Shown here one piece after another: positions 1-8,668 of a stretch of 64,000 bases of DNA. The notes beneath the pieces are model-generated. The model worked only from the letters and a program-made list of their open reading frames with translations. It made no database searches and was not told where the DNA came from. The position numbers and the translations under genes are program-made. How positions within the stretch are numbered: the stretch's first letter is position 1; every line of letters begins with the position of its first letter. The stretch is from Acinetobacter haemolyticus CIP 64.3 = MTCC 9819 (GTDB lineage: Bacteria; Pseudomonadota; Gammaproteobacteria; Pseudomonadales; Moraxellaceae). The DNA lies in NCBI RefSeq assembly GCF_000369065.1, contig NZ_KB849799.1, positions 493,522 through 557,521 of the forward strand, read 5' to 3'.

Positions 1-1495
1 CGATATCTGCTTTTTGTTGAGCACTAAATAACTGAGACTGTTCAACCCGTTGTTGATCAACCAAAGCCTGTAAATCAGGTGGTAAATCTAAAGGCGGCTG
101 AATTGCATCAGGCTTAATAGTATCAACAAGTGTGTAGTTAAAATAACGCGTATTGGTTAAGTTATTTGCCAATACATTGACACGCCAGAATGCGTAATCA
201 TCACCATCTTTCCATGGAGCAAGACTATCCAGCACTTTTTGAGTAAGCGGTAAAGGCTTGCTTGGATCACTCATTTTATACTCAACAGCTTTTAGCTTAT
301 AACGCTCACCTGTGTCGTATTTTAAGTTAATTTCTGCGGTCTTTTCAGGTTGACTGATTTTAACGTCATGTAATCGCCAATAAGCATCAAAATATCCATT
401 GTCTGAAGCTGCATTGGTAATTTTTGTTTTAGTCGCCTCATATTTACCGTGATTAAAAATATCACCTTCATCTTGTTCTGGAATTAAACGAATAACTTGA
501 AATTGAGGTGCGTTTTCACCCTCACCTGTAAATTCAATATTCTGTTTATCAATCTTGACTGGTTCATTTGGTTCAACCGTCACTTTCACCCGACTATCGC
601 TCAGCTTTTCAAAACTAAAGCGTGCATCATAATAACCAACTGCTTGTGCAGCCTGATTTGTCAATGAACGAAGCTGTGGTAAAGCAACATTGAAATCTTC
701 AAATGCTTCTTGGGTAAAGCTTGAAAGTTTTGCTTTGATATTGGTCGCTAACGCCGGTGGAGCGCCTGATACATCAGCACTGATACGAGGAACTCTTTCC
801 GCGCCGAGTAAATTTTCAGGTCTAAAGCGATTGACTATACGTTTAAAAAAGCCAGCTTTTTCTTCTACTTGCTCTGTCTTTGATTGTAGATCAGCTAGAG
901 TTCTTCCTGATTCATTTGCCTCAACAATAATCTGGCTATCCGCTTGGATCTCTTGCATTAATCGATCAATATTAACTGGTGGGTTACTGATCTCTGTTAA
1001 TTCAGATTGTGTTGCTTCATTTACTACAAGCTCAGGATTTTTAGCTACATTCTCTCGATAAGCCAATGCATCATTTTTGGCTTCTTCAGCAATTTGAAAA
1101 ATCTCGTTCGCCATATTCTGATCTACAGCGATCACAGGAAGATGCTCTAAATTTTCATCTAATTGTATTGGTTTCAGCGTATCAATTTGACTTGGAGCTT
1201 CTTCTTGTTGTTTAAGTGCAGCAACACTATCTTGCGCAGGATTGTAATATTCTGAAGATAAATTAAATGTTTCATAAGGAATTTCAGGTGAAGGAATCGA
1301 CTTCACTTGATCTTTCATTCGTTCTATTGTTGAATTTTCAGCCACAACAACAGCTTCTTCGTCGGCATAAGCTACTGATATACAATAGCTAATCAAAAAA
1401 CCACTACAAATAAGTTTAGGAAAGCTCTGCATTTTAAATATTAAATGCATAGAATGAACCAATGTTGACTGTTTAAACTTAGATTTAGATGGCAT
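1..1495 (-). CDS. TamA-like outer-membrane assembly protein, N-terminal part (3' end outside window)
   Basis: Reading the minus strand from 1495 gives an open frame that runs off the left edge. It starts with a hydrophobic export signal ending near SVAYA-DEE (about residue 44), then an acidic, coiled-coil-like stretch of about 130 residues, then a region that resembles the POTRA domains of the BamA/TamA family (for example SFTQEAFEDFN, QAVGYYDARF, NGYFDAYW, DTGERYKL). Proteins of this family insert autotransporters and other outer-membrane proteins; the C-terminal beta-barrel would lie outside the window. The start is uncertain: ATG codons at 1495, 1450 and 1432 all lie ahead of the signal core and none has a strong ribosome site. 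The symbol is withheld because the barrel is not visible. The gene is divergent from the MFS gene at 1659. Confidence 0.72.
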   Translation of the reverse strand, partial: MPSKSKFKQSTLVHSMHLIFKMQSFPKLICSGFLISYCISVAYADEEAVVVAENSTIERMKDQVKSIPSPEIPYETFNLSSEYYNPAQDSVAALKQQEEAPSQIDTLKPIQLDENLEHLPVIAVDQNMANEIFQIAEEAKNDALAYRENVAKNPELVVNEATQSELTEISNPPVNIDRLMQEIQADSQIIVEANESGRTLADLQSKTEQVEEKAGFFKRIVNRFRPENLLGAERVPRISADVSGAPPALATNIKAKLSSFTQEAFEDFNVALPQLRSLTNQAAQAVGYYDARFSFEKLSDSRVKVTVEPNEPVKIDKQNIEFTGEGENAPQFQVIRLIPEQDEGDIFNHGKYEATKTKITNAASDNGYFDAYWRLHDVKISQPEKTAEINLKYDTGERYKLKAVEYKMSDPSKPLPLTQKVLDSLAPWKDGDDYAFWRVNVLANNLTNTRYFNYTLVDTIKPDAIQPPLDLPPDLQALVDQQRVEQSQLFSAQQKADI

Positions 1496-1658
1496 GTAGG
1501 TCTCTAAACATACTTTTTTGATTTATCGTTTCTGATCGATGAAAACAACCTCAAATTGTTGATTTTCATCCAATCAAACATTAAAAGTATCATACATGTA
1601 TTTCTCAGTCTTTTTACAGATCGTCACATATTTTTATAAATCATAATGAAGTGAACAC

Positions 1659-2981
1659 ATGATGAAACAAGATGAACAGTTAATGACATCACGTCGGTTT
1701 GCCCCAATGTTTTTCACTCAATTTTTTGGTGCGTTAAACGATAATGTTTATAAACAAGCGCTCCTTTTGGTGATTACATATGGCTGGATTCAACAACAAA
1801 GTGCAGCAGTCAGTACACTCAATAATTTAGCCGCGTTACTGTTCATTTTGCCCTATTTCTTTTTCTCCGCCACAGCAGGTCAAGTTGCTGATAAATATGA
1901 AAGATCCCAACTCGTCCGCTTTCTAAAGCTACTTGAAATCGTCATCATGATGATCGGTACAGCTGGCTTTCTATTGGGTAATTTATGGCTATTATTATTT
2001 GCTTTATTTTTAATGGGGACACACTCAACTTGTTTTGGTCCAATTAAATATGCAATTTTACCAGAAATTCTAAAACCTCAAGAACTCATGTCTGGAAATG
2101 CACTTTTTCAGTCGGGTACATCGATTGCAATTTTGTTTGGTATGATCCTTGGTGGGGCTGTTATTGCTTCCTCCGCAGGTAACTTATTGTGGATTAGTAT
2201 TACAGTTTTAATTATTGCTTGCTTAGGCTATTTAGCAAGTCGCTTTATTCTCCCGCAAAAAGTTGCTGCCCCTGATTTAAAGATAGATTGGAACTTTTTC
2301 CGTACCAGTTTTCAAACCATCAAATATGCCAAAAGTATCCCTATTGTTTTCACCGTTTTATTAGGAAATTCTTGGTATTGGTTCTATGGTGCAACTTATC
2401 TCACTCAAATCCCACAGCTTACGCAACAAAATCTACATGCCTCTGAAAATGTAGTGAGCTTATTACTCACCTTTTTCTCTGTTGGAATCGGGATTGGGTC
2501 TTTATTGTGCCGACGCATCGGTGGCTCTGAAATTAATATTAAAATGGTCCCTTATGGTGCTATCGGTTTAACCGTATTTGCTTTCTACTTAGCAGCAAGT
2601 TTAACTTTTGTACCAGAGCGCACTGGTGAGCTGCTCAGTTTAGGTGACGTATTTTCTGAAGGTGCTGTTTATTATCACGTTATGTTGGCTGTTACACTAT
2701 TAGGTATTAGCGGTGGATTTTACATCGTGCCTTTATATGCCATGATGCAGGCTTATTCACCTCGCTCTCATCGCGCACGCGTTGTCGCTGCTAATAATAT
2801 ATTAAATGCTGTATTTATGGTCTCTTCAGCAATTTTCTCAATTTTAATCTTAAGCATTTTGAAAATTGATATTAAAATCTTATTTAGCATTACTGCTGTT
2901 CTCAGTGCCATTTTTTCATTTTGGTTATTAACACGCCTGAAGCCATTACTGAAAAATGCACCTACTACATTAGAGGATTAA
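1659..2981 (+). CDS. MFS transporter of the lysophospholipid transporter (LplT) type
   Basis: This 440-residue protein is hydrophobic throughout, with about 12 membrane segments. The N-terminal signature FFGALNDNVYKQALL matches the LplT/Aas-type major facilitator family, which flips lysophospholipids across the inner membrane for re-acylation. The cytoplasmic loop GQVADKYERSQLVR is the usual MFS loop 2-3 motif. A second ATG lies one codon downstream; either could be used. Only three bases separate its stop from coq7, so the two are probably cotranscribed, although their functions are not obviously linked. Substrate is inferred from family only; the fused acyltransferase domain found in some relatives is absent. 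Confidence 0.75.
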   Translation: MMKQDEQLMTSRRFAPMFFTQFFGALNDNVYKQALLLVITYGWIQQQSAAVSTLNNLAALLFILPYFFFSATAGQVADKYERSQLVRFLKLLEIVIMMIGTAGFLLGNLWLLLFALFLMGTHSTCFGPIKYAILPEILKPQELMSGNALFQSGTSIAILFGMILGGAVIASSAGNLLWISITVLIIACLGYLASRFILPQKVAAPDLKIDWNFFRTSFQTIKYAKSIPIVFTVLLGNSWYWFYGATYLTQIPQLTQQNLHASENVVSLLLTFFSVGIGIGSLLCRRIGGSEINIKMVPYGAIGLTVFAFYLAASLTFVPERTGELLSLGDVFSEGAVYYHVMLAVTLLGISGGFYIVPLYAMMQAYSPRSHRARVVAANNILNAVFMVSSAIFSILILSILKIDIKILFSITAVLSAIFSFWLLTRLKPLLKNAPTTLED

Positions 2982-2984
2982 TCC

Positions 2985-3620
2985 ATGCGTCACTACACAG
3001 GTCTGGATCAACTGATCAATTCATTTGACCAAGCATTACGCAGTTTAGTTCCAGGGGCAACAACTTCCCAGCGCAGCAATCCAGCAAACGATGAAGCCTC
3101 ACAACTTTGTGTCAGTGATGCTCGCCATGTTGCAGGTTTAATGCGTGTCAATCATAGTGGTGAAGTATGCGCACAAGCGCTTTATCATGGTCAAGCACTC
3201 ACCGCTAAATTGCCGCATGTCCGTGAAGAAATGCAACAAGCAGCCGTTGAAGAACAAGACCATCTCGCTTGGTGTGAAGATCGTTTGAAAGAATTAGACA
3301 GCCACACCAGTGTATTAAATCCAATTTGGTACGGTTTATCTTATGGTATGGGCGCAATTGCAGGCATCGCAGGTGATAAATATAGTTTGGGCTTCGTAGC
3401 TGAAACTGAACGCCAAGTAAGTCAACACTTACAAGAGCATCTTCAACAATTACCTGAACAAGATCAACGCTCGCGTAAGATCCTTGAGCAAATGAATGAA
3501 GATGAACTACACCATCGGGATACTGCATTAAAAGCAGGTGGTGTGGATTTGCCTGTACCAGTGCGCATTACCATGACAGCTATTTCTAAGCTAATGACTA
3601 AAACCAGTTATTACATCTAA
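2985..3620 (+). CDS. coq7: Demethoxyubiquinone hydroxylase (Coq7/UbiF-equivalent)
   Basis: The 211-residue protein is a ferritin-like carboxylate-bridged diiron hydroxylase that carries out the penultimate-stage ring hydroxylation in ubiquinone synthesis, replacing UbiF in many proteobacteria. The metal ligands are visible: Glu60 in NHSGE, Glu90 and His93 in EEQDH, a Glu in the VAETERQ segment near 139-141, and Glu173 with His176 in EDELHH. Length is normal for the family. It follows the MFS gene by three bases and ends at a bidirectional hairpin terminator at 3626-3653. Confidence 0.93.
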   Translation: MRHYTGLDQLINSFDQALRSLVPGATTSQRSNPANDEASQLCVSDARHVAGLMRVNHSGEVCAQALYHGQALTAKLPHVREEMQQAAVEEQDHLAWCEDRLKELDSHTSVLNPIWYGLSYGMGAIAGIAGDKYSLGFVAETERQVSQHLQEHLQQLPEQDQRSRKILEQMNEDELHHRDTALKAGGVDLPVPVRITMTAISKLMTKTSYYI

Positions 3621-3625
3621 AAACA

Positions 3626-3653
3626 ATGGCGTTATATAAAGATATAACGCCAT
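3626..3653. terminator. Bidirectional hairpin terminator, coq7 / DUF2799 gene
   Basis: A perfect 12-bp inverted repeat, ATGGCGTTATAT with loop AAAG, lies between two convergent genes. It is followed by a weak T-rich tail on both strands. Confidence 0.7.
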
Positions 3654-3661
3654 CTTATCAA

Positions 3662-4216
3662 TCACGGCAAACCGTGTTCTGCTTTAAAACGCTCTAAATT
3701 TCGAACCGCATCCTGATAACGGAACTGTACACGATTACGATTTGATCGTAGATCAGATAAACGTTTCTTATATTCATCTCGATCTTTAGCAGATAGGTCT
3801 TTACGTTCCAACTCTCGCAAATAATGGCTCACATCACTCTGAGAACGATTAAACTCCGAATTTGCTTGATAATATTCGTGTGCGACTTGATAGTAAGGAC
3901 GTAATGTCTCACGCTTTTCTATCGAACAAACGCGATAATCACCACGCCCTTCTAAGGCTTCATTGAAAATAGATTCAGGTCTACAGTAATATCCCAATCC
4001 TTTTTGATAGCCTTTTTCGTATAAAGCTTGGTTCGGAACCACATTGGCTTTCTGACAAGAAGAATAATATTTATCTAAACGAGATTCATATCCAGCTGAG
4101 CCATCTTTTTCACCGACACTCAACCAGTTTGCTGTTTTGCATTGCTCAACACTCATTGCCGCACAGCCAGATAGCAAAACCGCCATAATAGAAATGGAAA
4201 CAAGAGTTTTCATCAC
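3662..4216 (-). CDS. DUF2799-type lipoprotein
   Basis: The 184-residue product begins with a lipoprotein signal ending in LLSGC (Cys18), so it is probably anchored in the outer membrane. The mature part contains repeated Tyr/Gly blocks (YEKGYQKGLGYYC) and paired cysteines like the DUF2799 family, then an Arg/Glu-rich coiled-coil C-terminus from about residue 120 to the end. Function is unknown. It is convergent with coq7 and sits just downstream of folK in the same direction, with a gap of about 36 bp. Confidence 0.75.
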   Translation of the reverse strand: MMKTLVSISIMAVLLSGCAAMSVEQCKTANWLSVGEKDGSAGYESRLDKYYSSCQKANVVPNQALYEKGYQKGLGYYCRPESIFNEALEGRGDYRVCSIEKRETLRPYYQVAHEYYQANSEFNRSQSDVSHYLRELERKDLSAKDRDEYKKRLSDLRSNRNRVQFRYQDAVRNLERFKAEHGLP

Positions 4217-4252
4217 GTTATTCCTGTTGTTATCATGTTAATTTTAAATAAA

Positions 4253-4687
4253 TTAAAGCGTTATAATCGGATATTTTCTGTTTTGATCATATTGTAATAT
4301 CTGATTTGGCCACAACTCATACAAAGGAATCTTTACATCTAAAGCAAGCGGTAGTTTTTTAGGATTAAATTGCATCTGATCTAAACTTTCGCCCCATGCA
4401 ATCACATCGATATCCAAACTAATATGATGCGATGGACGGACACGCCCAGATTGTTGTTCCAATTTTTTTAATATATCAACAATTTCATCAACACTTAAAT
4501 GGCTTTTTAATAAACATGCCGAATTCCAATAATCAGCACCCACCCCATCACGACAAGGGATTTCATAAATTGAAGAAAACTCAACTGTTCCTAAACTCAT
4601 AATTTGAGCGTAAGCAAAATTGAAATTTTCTAATTGTTGAACATTACTCGCCAGCGCGAGCGCAAAAATCGTTTCTGTTGCGATCAA
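4253..4687 (-). CDS. folK: 6-hydroxymethyl-7,8-dihydropterin pyrophosphokinase-like protein
   Basis: This 144-residue protein starts FALALASN, which corresponds to the YIGLGSN start of HPPK, and contains LDIDVI, matching the catalytic Asp-x-Asp of the family (transfer of pyrophosphate from ATP to hydroxymethyldihydropterin in folate synthesis). The usual GPR segment before the Asp pair is replaced by RPSHHIS, so it is a divergent member. An in-frame TAG lies four codons upstream and there is no ATG or GTG at the right place, so TTG at 4687 is the only good start; it is preceded by TAGGA eight bases upstream. It overlaps folB by 44 bases, suggesting translational coupling. Confidence 0.72.
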   Translation of the reverse strand: MIATETIFALALASNVQQLENFNFAYAQIMSLGTVEFSSIYEIPCRDGVGADYWNSACLLKSHLSVDEIVDILKKLEQQSGRVRPSHHISLDIDVIAWGESLDQMQFNPKKLPLALDVKIPLYELWPNQILQYDQNRKYPIITL

Positions 4688-5027
4688 GGCGAATTCCTAC
4701 TGCATTTGCTTGTGCAATGATGGCTGGTTTACGGATTGTAATGCTAATAGAATCAATTGAAGGAAACGTATTAAACAAGACCTCTAATACCAACTGAGCA
4801 GCATGCTCAATCAGTTTAGGTTTTGCATCTTGAATCACTTGCGCAGCAATCTCACAAATCTGAGCATAGTTAAGAGTATCTTCTAACTCATCTGATCGAG
4901 CTGCTTGTGACAGATCATTATGAATAGTGAGATCAAGCATTAACGGTTGAATAATTTGGCGTTCCCAGTTGAAACAACCAATCACGGTATCAACCTTTAA
5001 ACCTTCAATAATAATGGCATCCATCAC
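4644..5027 (-). CDS. folB: Dihydroneopterin aldolase
   Basis: The 127-residue protein fits the FolB family, which cleaves dihydroneopterin to hydroxymethyldihydropterin. The segments DAIIIEGLKVDTVIGCFNWER, with the active-site loop Ile-Gly-x-x-x-x-Glu-Arg, and LNYAQICEIA (conserved Tyr) are visible, followed by the lysine region ITIRKPAII. It is placed directly before folK, the next enzyme of the pathway, and overlaps it. An ATG one codon further on is an alternative start. Confidence 0.88.
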   Translation of the reverse strand: MMDAIIIEGLKVDTVIGCFNWERQIIQPLMLDLTIHNDLSQAARSDELEDTLNYAQICEIAAQVIQDAKPKLIEHAAQLVLEVLFNTFPSIDSISITIRKPAIIAQANAVGIRLDRNRNDFCARAGE

Positions 5028-5073
5028 TTAACATCTCATCTATTTAAACCATTACTAATTTTGAGTAAATGAA

Positions 5074-5097
5074 ATCCCCCTTATAAAAAAGGGGGAT
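5074..5097 (-). terminator. Hairpin downstream of the UbiB-family gene
   Basis: ATCCCCCTT and AAGGGGGAT form a 9-bp stem around a six-base loop, 33 bp past the stop of the ABC1 kinase gene on the minus strand. The T tail on that strand is weak, so it could also act as a processing hairpin ahead of folB. Confidence 0.55.
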
Positions 5098-5129
5098 AAA
5101 ACAACAATTATCACTTTACGTTGAAATTT

Positions 5130-6428
5130 TTAGTGCTTTAACAACGAAGCAGGTTCGATATTGTGAACCATTTTCAAACGCTGGTCAGCATAAATATCGG
5201 TATATGGTGCAAGAACACGCATGAAACGATCAAAATATAACATTTGCTTGAATAATAACGCGAAGTCACGAGGGAATTTGATGCCATGACGTTCACCAAC
5301 AGCCACCATATCCATCATAATATCATTCAAGTCTGCTGGATTTGAGCTTAAAATTTCCTGTGGATCAGCCAATAATACGCCACTAAATAAACGCTCTAAA
5401 TCTGCTGCAAGAACTTGGGTATCAATCTTCTGATTGGTCATCCCCATTTTGAGCATGTTTTCAGCCATAGCAATATAATTGGTATGCTGTAAGGCATCCA
5501 TAAACGCCATACAAGCAGTCCACACTTCTGGATTTAATTGACCAACGATACCGAAATCAATAAAACCAACTCGGCCATCCTCAAGCAGCATCAGATTGCC
5601 GGCATGTAAGTCCGCATGGAAACTTTTACACAACATCAGACTACCAAACCATGTATTCATCGCTGTGATTAATACTTGTGTTGGGTCTTTTGCATATTGT
5701 TTTACCACGTCAAAATCTGTGAGTGGCACACCATATAACCGCTGCATGGTTAAAACACGGCGTGTAGAAAACTGGTGATACACTTTTGGAGCTGTCGCAG
5801 CTTGATTGCCCGAAATATTCAGATACTGAACAAAATCATCTAAGTTTTGTGCTTCTTCGATAAAATCAACTTCACGTACCATACGTGTTTTGATCTCATC
5901 CACAATTTCAGATAACGATGCAAATTTGATTTTTGGTACAGCTTTTTCTAGAAGTTTGGTTGCCCAGTGCACCACATTTAAATCAGTATATAAAATGGTT
6001 TCAACACCGGGTTTTTGTACTTTTAAAACTACATCTTCGCCTGTTACCAATTTGGCGGCATGAACTTGGGCAATCGAAGCTGAAGCTAATGGGTTCTCAT
6101 CAATAAAACTAAAAATCGAGTTTAAATCTTTCCCCTCAAACTCCTCAGCCAATACCTGCTGAATATAGCTAAATGGTAAAGTTGGAGTTTGATCTAAACA
6201 TCCTTGAAACTCTTGAACGTACTCACGTGGAAATAAAGACGGCGTACTCGCAATAAACTGTCCTAATTTAATATAGGTTGAACCTAATGATTCAAAAGTT
6301 TCTCGCATTAATTTTGCATTACTAGGCTTCTCAGTTGCATATTTGACACCTGCTTGTGCTGCAACAATCACTGTTTCACCTATACGTGCAACAGATCGTA
6401 ATCCATCAACTAAAATATTTCTTTTCAT
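5130..6428 (-). CDS. ABC1/UbiB-family atypical kinase
   Basis: The 432-residue protein has the hallmark KxGQ motif (KLGQ, residues 54-57), the Ala-rich loop ASASIAQVHAA that replaces the P-loop in this family, VVLKVQKPG with the catalytic lysine, HADLHAGN and the DFG triad in FIDFGIVGQL. UbiB proteins are atypical kinase/ATPases that support coenzyme Q synthesis. It is shorter than the canonical UbiB (about 540 residues) and lacks clear C-terminal membrane helices, so it may be a paralogue of the main UbiB rather than the enzyme itself; the symbol is withheld. Confidence 0.82.
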   Translation of the reverse strand: MKRNILVDGLRSVARIGETVIVAAQAGVKYATEKPSNAKLMRETFESLGSTYIKLGQFIASTPSLFPREYVQEFQGCLDQTPTLPFSYIQQVLAEEFEGKDLNSIFSFIDENPLASASIAQVHAAKLVTGEDVVLKVQKPGVETILYTDLNVVHWATKLLEKAVPKIKFASLSEIVDEIKTRMVREVDFIEEAQNLDDFVQYLNISGNQAATAPKVYHQFSTRRVLTMQRLYGVPLTDFDVVKQYAKDPTQVLITAMNTWFGSLMLCKSFHADLHAGNLMLLEDGRVGFIDFGIVGQLNPEVWTACMAFMDALQHTNYIAMAENMLKMGMTNQKIDTQVLAADLERLFSGVLLADPQEILSSNPADLNDIMMDMVAVGERHGIKFPRDFALLFKQMLYFDRFMRVLAPYTDIYADQRLKMVHNIEPASLLKH

Positions 6429-6473
6429 AATCTTTCATTGCCTCGAAGATGGCATTAGTTTAGCAAAATTTAT

Positions 6474-7346
6474 TCAATTTACCGACGCACTTGCCTGACA
6501 AACTGGACAATTTACATCTTTTTCAAACTGCAAAATACGTTGTGTTAGATTCAGACCATTCCAAAGCAACAATTTTTGCTTGAGCGGCGTTAGGCCTAAA
6601 CCCAAAAACAACAATGTGTGATGTGCTTGTAATGACGCTACCATTACAGGCGTTGTTGCAAGCACCCCAGATTCAGCACAACGTAGACCTTCATTGGTCT
6701 GATTTTCTTTAGGAAACAAACATTCATAACATGCTGAATCAGATTCAACCATAAACATTTGACCTTCGAAACCGATTGCTGAAGCACTAATCAAAGGTAC
6801 TTGATGAGTTTTACACACAGCATTGACGAGATAACGCGTCGTAAAATTATCACAACCATCTAACACTACATCTTGATGCTGTACCAATTCATCAGCATTC
6901 GTTTCGTCAAATCGTTTATTTTGATAGCTGACTTGTATATGTGGGTTAATCTCTTGTAGGTGTTTCGCCAAAGTTTCTGCTTTGTATTGCCCAAGATCAT
7001 TTGAGGTAAATGCGATTTGTCTTTGTAGATTACTCACCTCAATTGTATCTGCATCCACGATCGTTATTTTGCCTACACCTGCACGAGCAAGTAACTCTGC
7101 ACTTGTACAGCCGATCCCTCCAGCACCAACAATCAGTACATTTGCCAATTTTAATTTTTCTTGTGCTTCAATATCCCAACCATCTAATAAAATCTGACGA
7201 CTATATAAATGCATTTCGTCATCAGTTAATTCAAAAGTATGTTCTAGATGATCAGACACGTTCCATGATCTCAAAATCGGCTTAACGAATGCTGATTTTA
7301 AGTGGCTAATCTCATTTAGCAAAGCATTTAATGCTTGCTGCATCAT
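6474..7346 (-). CDS. moeB: MoeB/ThiF-family sulfur-carrier adenylyltransferase
   Basis: This 290-residue E1-like enzyme activates the C-terminal glycine of a sulfur carrier such as MoaD or ThiS with ATP. The nucleotide motif GAGGIGCTSAELLARAG, the following VDADTIEVSNLQRQ and the conserved LDGCDNFTTRY segment are all present. Two CxxC pairs (CYEC and, near the end, CPVC) form the structural zinc site. An extra 40-residue N-terminal segment precedes the usual SRQILL start. Choice of MoeB over ThiF rests on overall style; no molybdopterin or thiamine genes lie next to it. Confidence 0.83.
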   Translation of the reverse strand: MMQQALNALLNEISHLKSAFVKPILRSWNVSDHLEHTFELTDDEMHLYSRQILLDGWDIEAQEKLKLANVLIVGAGGIGCTSAELLARAGVGKITIVDADTIEVSNLQRQIAFTSNDLGQYKAETLAKHLQEINPHIQVSYQNKRFDETNADELVQHQDVVLDGCDNFTTRYLVNAVCKTHQVPLISASAIGFEGQMFMVESDSACYECLFPKENQTNEGLRCAESGVLATTPVMVASLQAHHTLLFLGLGLTPLKQKLLLWNGLNLTQRILQFEKDVNCPVCQASASVN

Positions 7347-7504
7347 TTATTTTGACAAATCAACGGATTTACCCCAATATTTTTATTACTCTTTAACAGC
7401 TTAATAAAATCAATACCTTATGAATCAGCATAAAAACTTTGGGTGTTGAAGTATTTTTCAACCCAAGCTAATGTTTTTTCTTAATTTATTTATGCTATTT
7501 TATT
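7347..7504 (+). promoter_or_regulatory. AT-rich presumed CRISPR leader and MoeB-side intergenic region
   Basis: This gene-free stretch lies between moeB and the first CRISPR repeat. The most degenerate repeat is at the far (right) end, which in type I-F arrays is the leader-distal end, so the leader is expected here. It contains a hairpin at 7439-7466 and otherwise only AT-rich sequence. Confidence 0.5.
7439..7466. terminator. Hairpin upstream of the CRISPR array
   Basis: TTGGGTGTTGAA and TTCAACCCAA form an almost perfect stem (one bulged G), followed after a few bases by a TTTTTT run on the plus strand. It may be a terminator or part of the leader. Confidence 0.45.
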
Positions 7505-7712
7505 GTTCACTGCCGCATAGGCAGCTTAGAAACAACACATACTCATCAAGAATTACTTTTAATTGTTCACTGCCGCATAGGCAGCTTAGAAAAGTACCCG
7601 AACAACACACGATCACATTATCGGGTTCACTGCCGCATAGGCAGCTTAGAAATAACTTTGTAGCTGTATCTGTAGCCATTGTTGGTTCACTGACGCATAG
7701 GCAGCTCATAAT
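7505..7712 (+). CRISPR. Short orphan type I-F CRISPR array (4 repeats, 3 spacers)
   Basis: Repeats lie at 7505-7532, 7565-7592, 7625-7652 and 7685-7712, each 28 bp, separated by three 32-bp spacers (7533-7564, 7593-7624, 7653-7684). The repeat starts GTTCACTGCCGCATAGG and contains the stem CTGCC-GCATA-GGCAG typical of type I-F. The first three copies are identical. The fourth differs at four positions (9, 23, 25, 28), as expected for a leader-distal terminal repeat, and one change disrupts the hairpin. The 60-bp periodicity and 32-bp spacers fit Cas1/Cas2-3 type I-F adaptation. No cas gene lies anywhere in the window, so the array is orphan here; it could be served in trans or be a relic. Confidence 0.95.
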
Positions 7713-7814
7713 ACAATCAAAAACAACCCACAGTACCTAGTGAAATTAATGACTTATATCGCTTTTAAATAAACAATTTGTTAAATTATATAAATAGAAT
7801 ATAAGAGATTTATC

Positions 7815-8585
7815 ATGGAAAAAACTCTATTAAAGTTCATCTGTCTTATAACATTGTTAGTTTCAACAAATCCAAATATATATGCAAATGTTTACATACC
7901 AATTCCCTCATTAAAAAAGCCTAAAATATCTCCGCATATTAAAGCTCAAGCACTCAAAACGGATGAGTTTGATGTATCTACCAAACAATTATTAGAAAAA
8001 GGCTATATTCCTATTAAATCCCAAACATTTAATGGTAGAGATGATTTTAGAGGTTATGAGCACGTTGTAGCAGCGCTAGAAAAAAGAGCTGATCAAATGG
8101 GAGCTCAAATTGTACTATTTACTAATGAGAAGCCAACAGGAAGTGTAGATTATTATAGTTTCACCACTCCCTTTCCTCAAAAATCAACAATACAATCTAA
8201 CTTTGATAATTCAAATAATAACCCTTATGCTTCCTCAAATAGTTCTTTAATACAAACTGCGCCAAGATATAACGCACAAAAAGAGTATATTGTAAGTTAT
8301 TTTTATAAATTTGAATCAATTACAGGCATATATCCTATAGACCTATCTGATCTAGACAAGTCAAAAACAGGACAATTAGAAGGTATTAAAGCCAAAGTAA
8401 TATATAAGGATTCTCCAGCATTCGGGACAATTCTCGAAGATGATATTATATTAAAAATTAATGGTAATACCATCAGAGATGTCAGCAATTTTGTGGATAT
8501 ATCTAATTACTTAAACTCAGGAACAGTCGAATTTGAAATCCTCAGAAAAGGTCAAAAGCTAAACAAAGAAATCTCAATAAAATGA
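7815..8585 (+). CDS. Secreted protein with C-terminal PDZ domain
   Basis: The 256-residue product has an export signal (hydrophobic FICLITLLVS, then probable cleavage after IYA near residue 25). Residues about 55-120 hold a mixed alpha/beta segment (STKQLLEKGYIPI, VVAALEKRADQMGAQIVLF). Residues about 185-256 look like a PDZ domain: GIKAKVIYKDSPAFGTILEDDIILKIN, then TVEFEILRKG. PDZ domains bind peptide C-termini; no protease domain is present, so it is probably a periplasmic adaptor or binding protein. Codon use is very AT-rich and it sits alone beside the CRISPR array, consistent with accessory DNA. I do not recognise a named family for the N-terminal half. Confidence 0.7.
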   Translation: MEKTLLKFICLITLLVSTNPNIYANVYIPIPSLKKPKISPHIKAQALKTDEFDVSTKQLLEKGYIPIKSQTFNGRDDFRGYEHVVAALEKRADQMGAQIVLFTNEKPTGSVDYYSFTTPFPQKSTIQSNFDNSNNNPYASSNSSLIQTAPRYNAQKEYIVSYFYKFESITGIYPIDLSDLDKSKTGQLEGIKAKVIYKDSPAFGTILEDDIILKINGNTIRDVSNFVDISNYLNSGTVEFEILRKGQKLNKEISIK

Positions 8586-8668
8586 GATTTCTATAAACAT
8601 TTCATGAATTTTTCCACTCTAAGCTTAATGTCTTAAAATAGAAAACAAGTACTTTATTAAAATGCATT

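Noticed and set aside
690..1061. 123-codon plus-strand frame
   Set aside because: It lies entirely inside the TamA-like gene on the minus strand and has no family motif or good start.
7471..7740. 89-codon open frame across the CRISPR array, and the opposite-strand 7500-7709 frame
   Set aside because: Both frames read the repeat units themselves (repeated SLPHRQLR or SCLCGSE blocks) and have no ribosome site; they are artefacts of the array.
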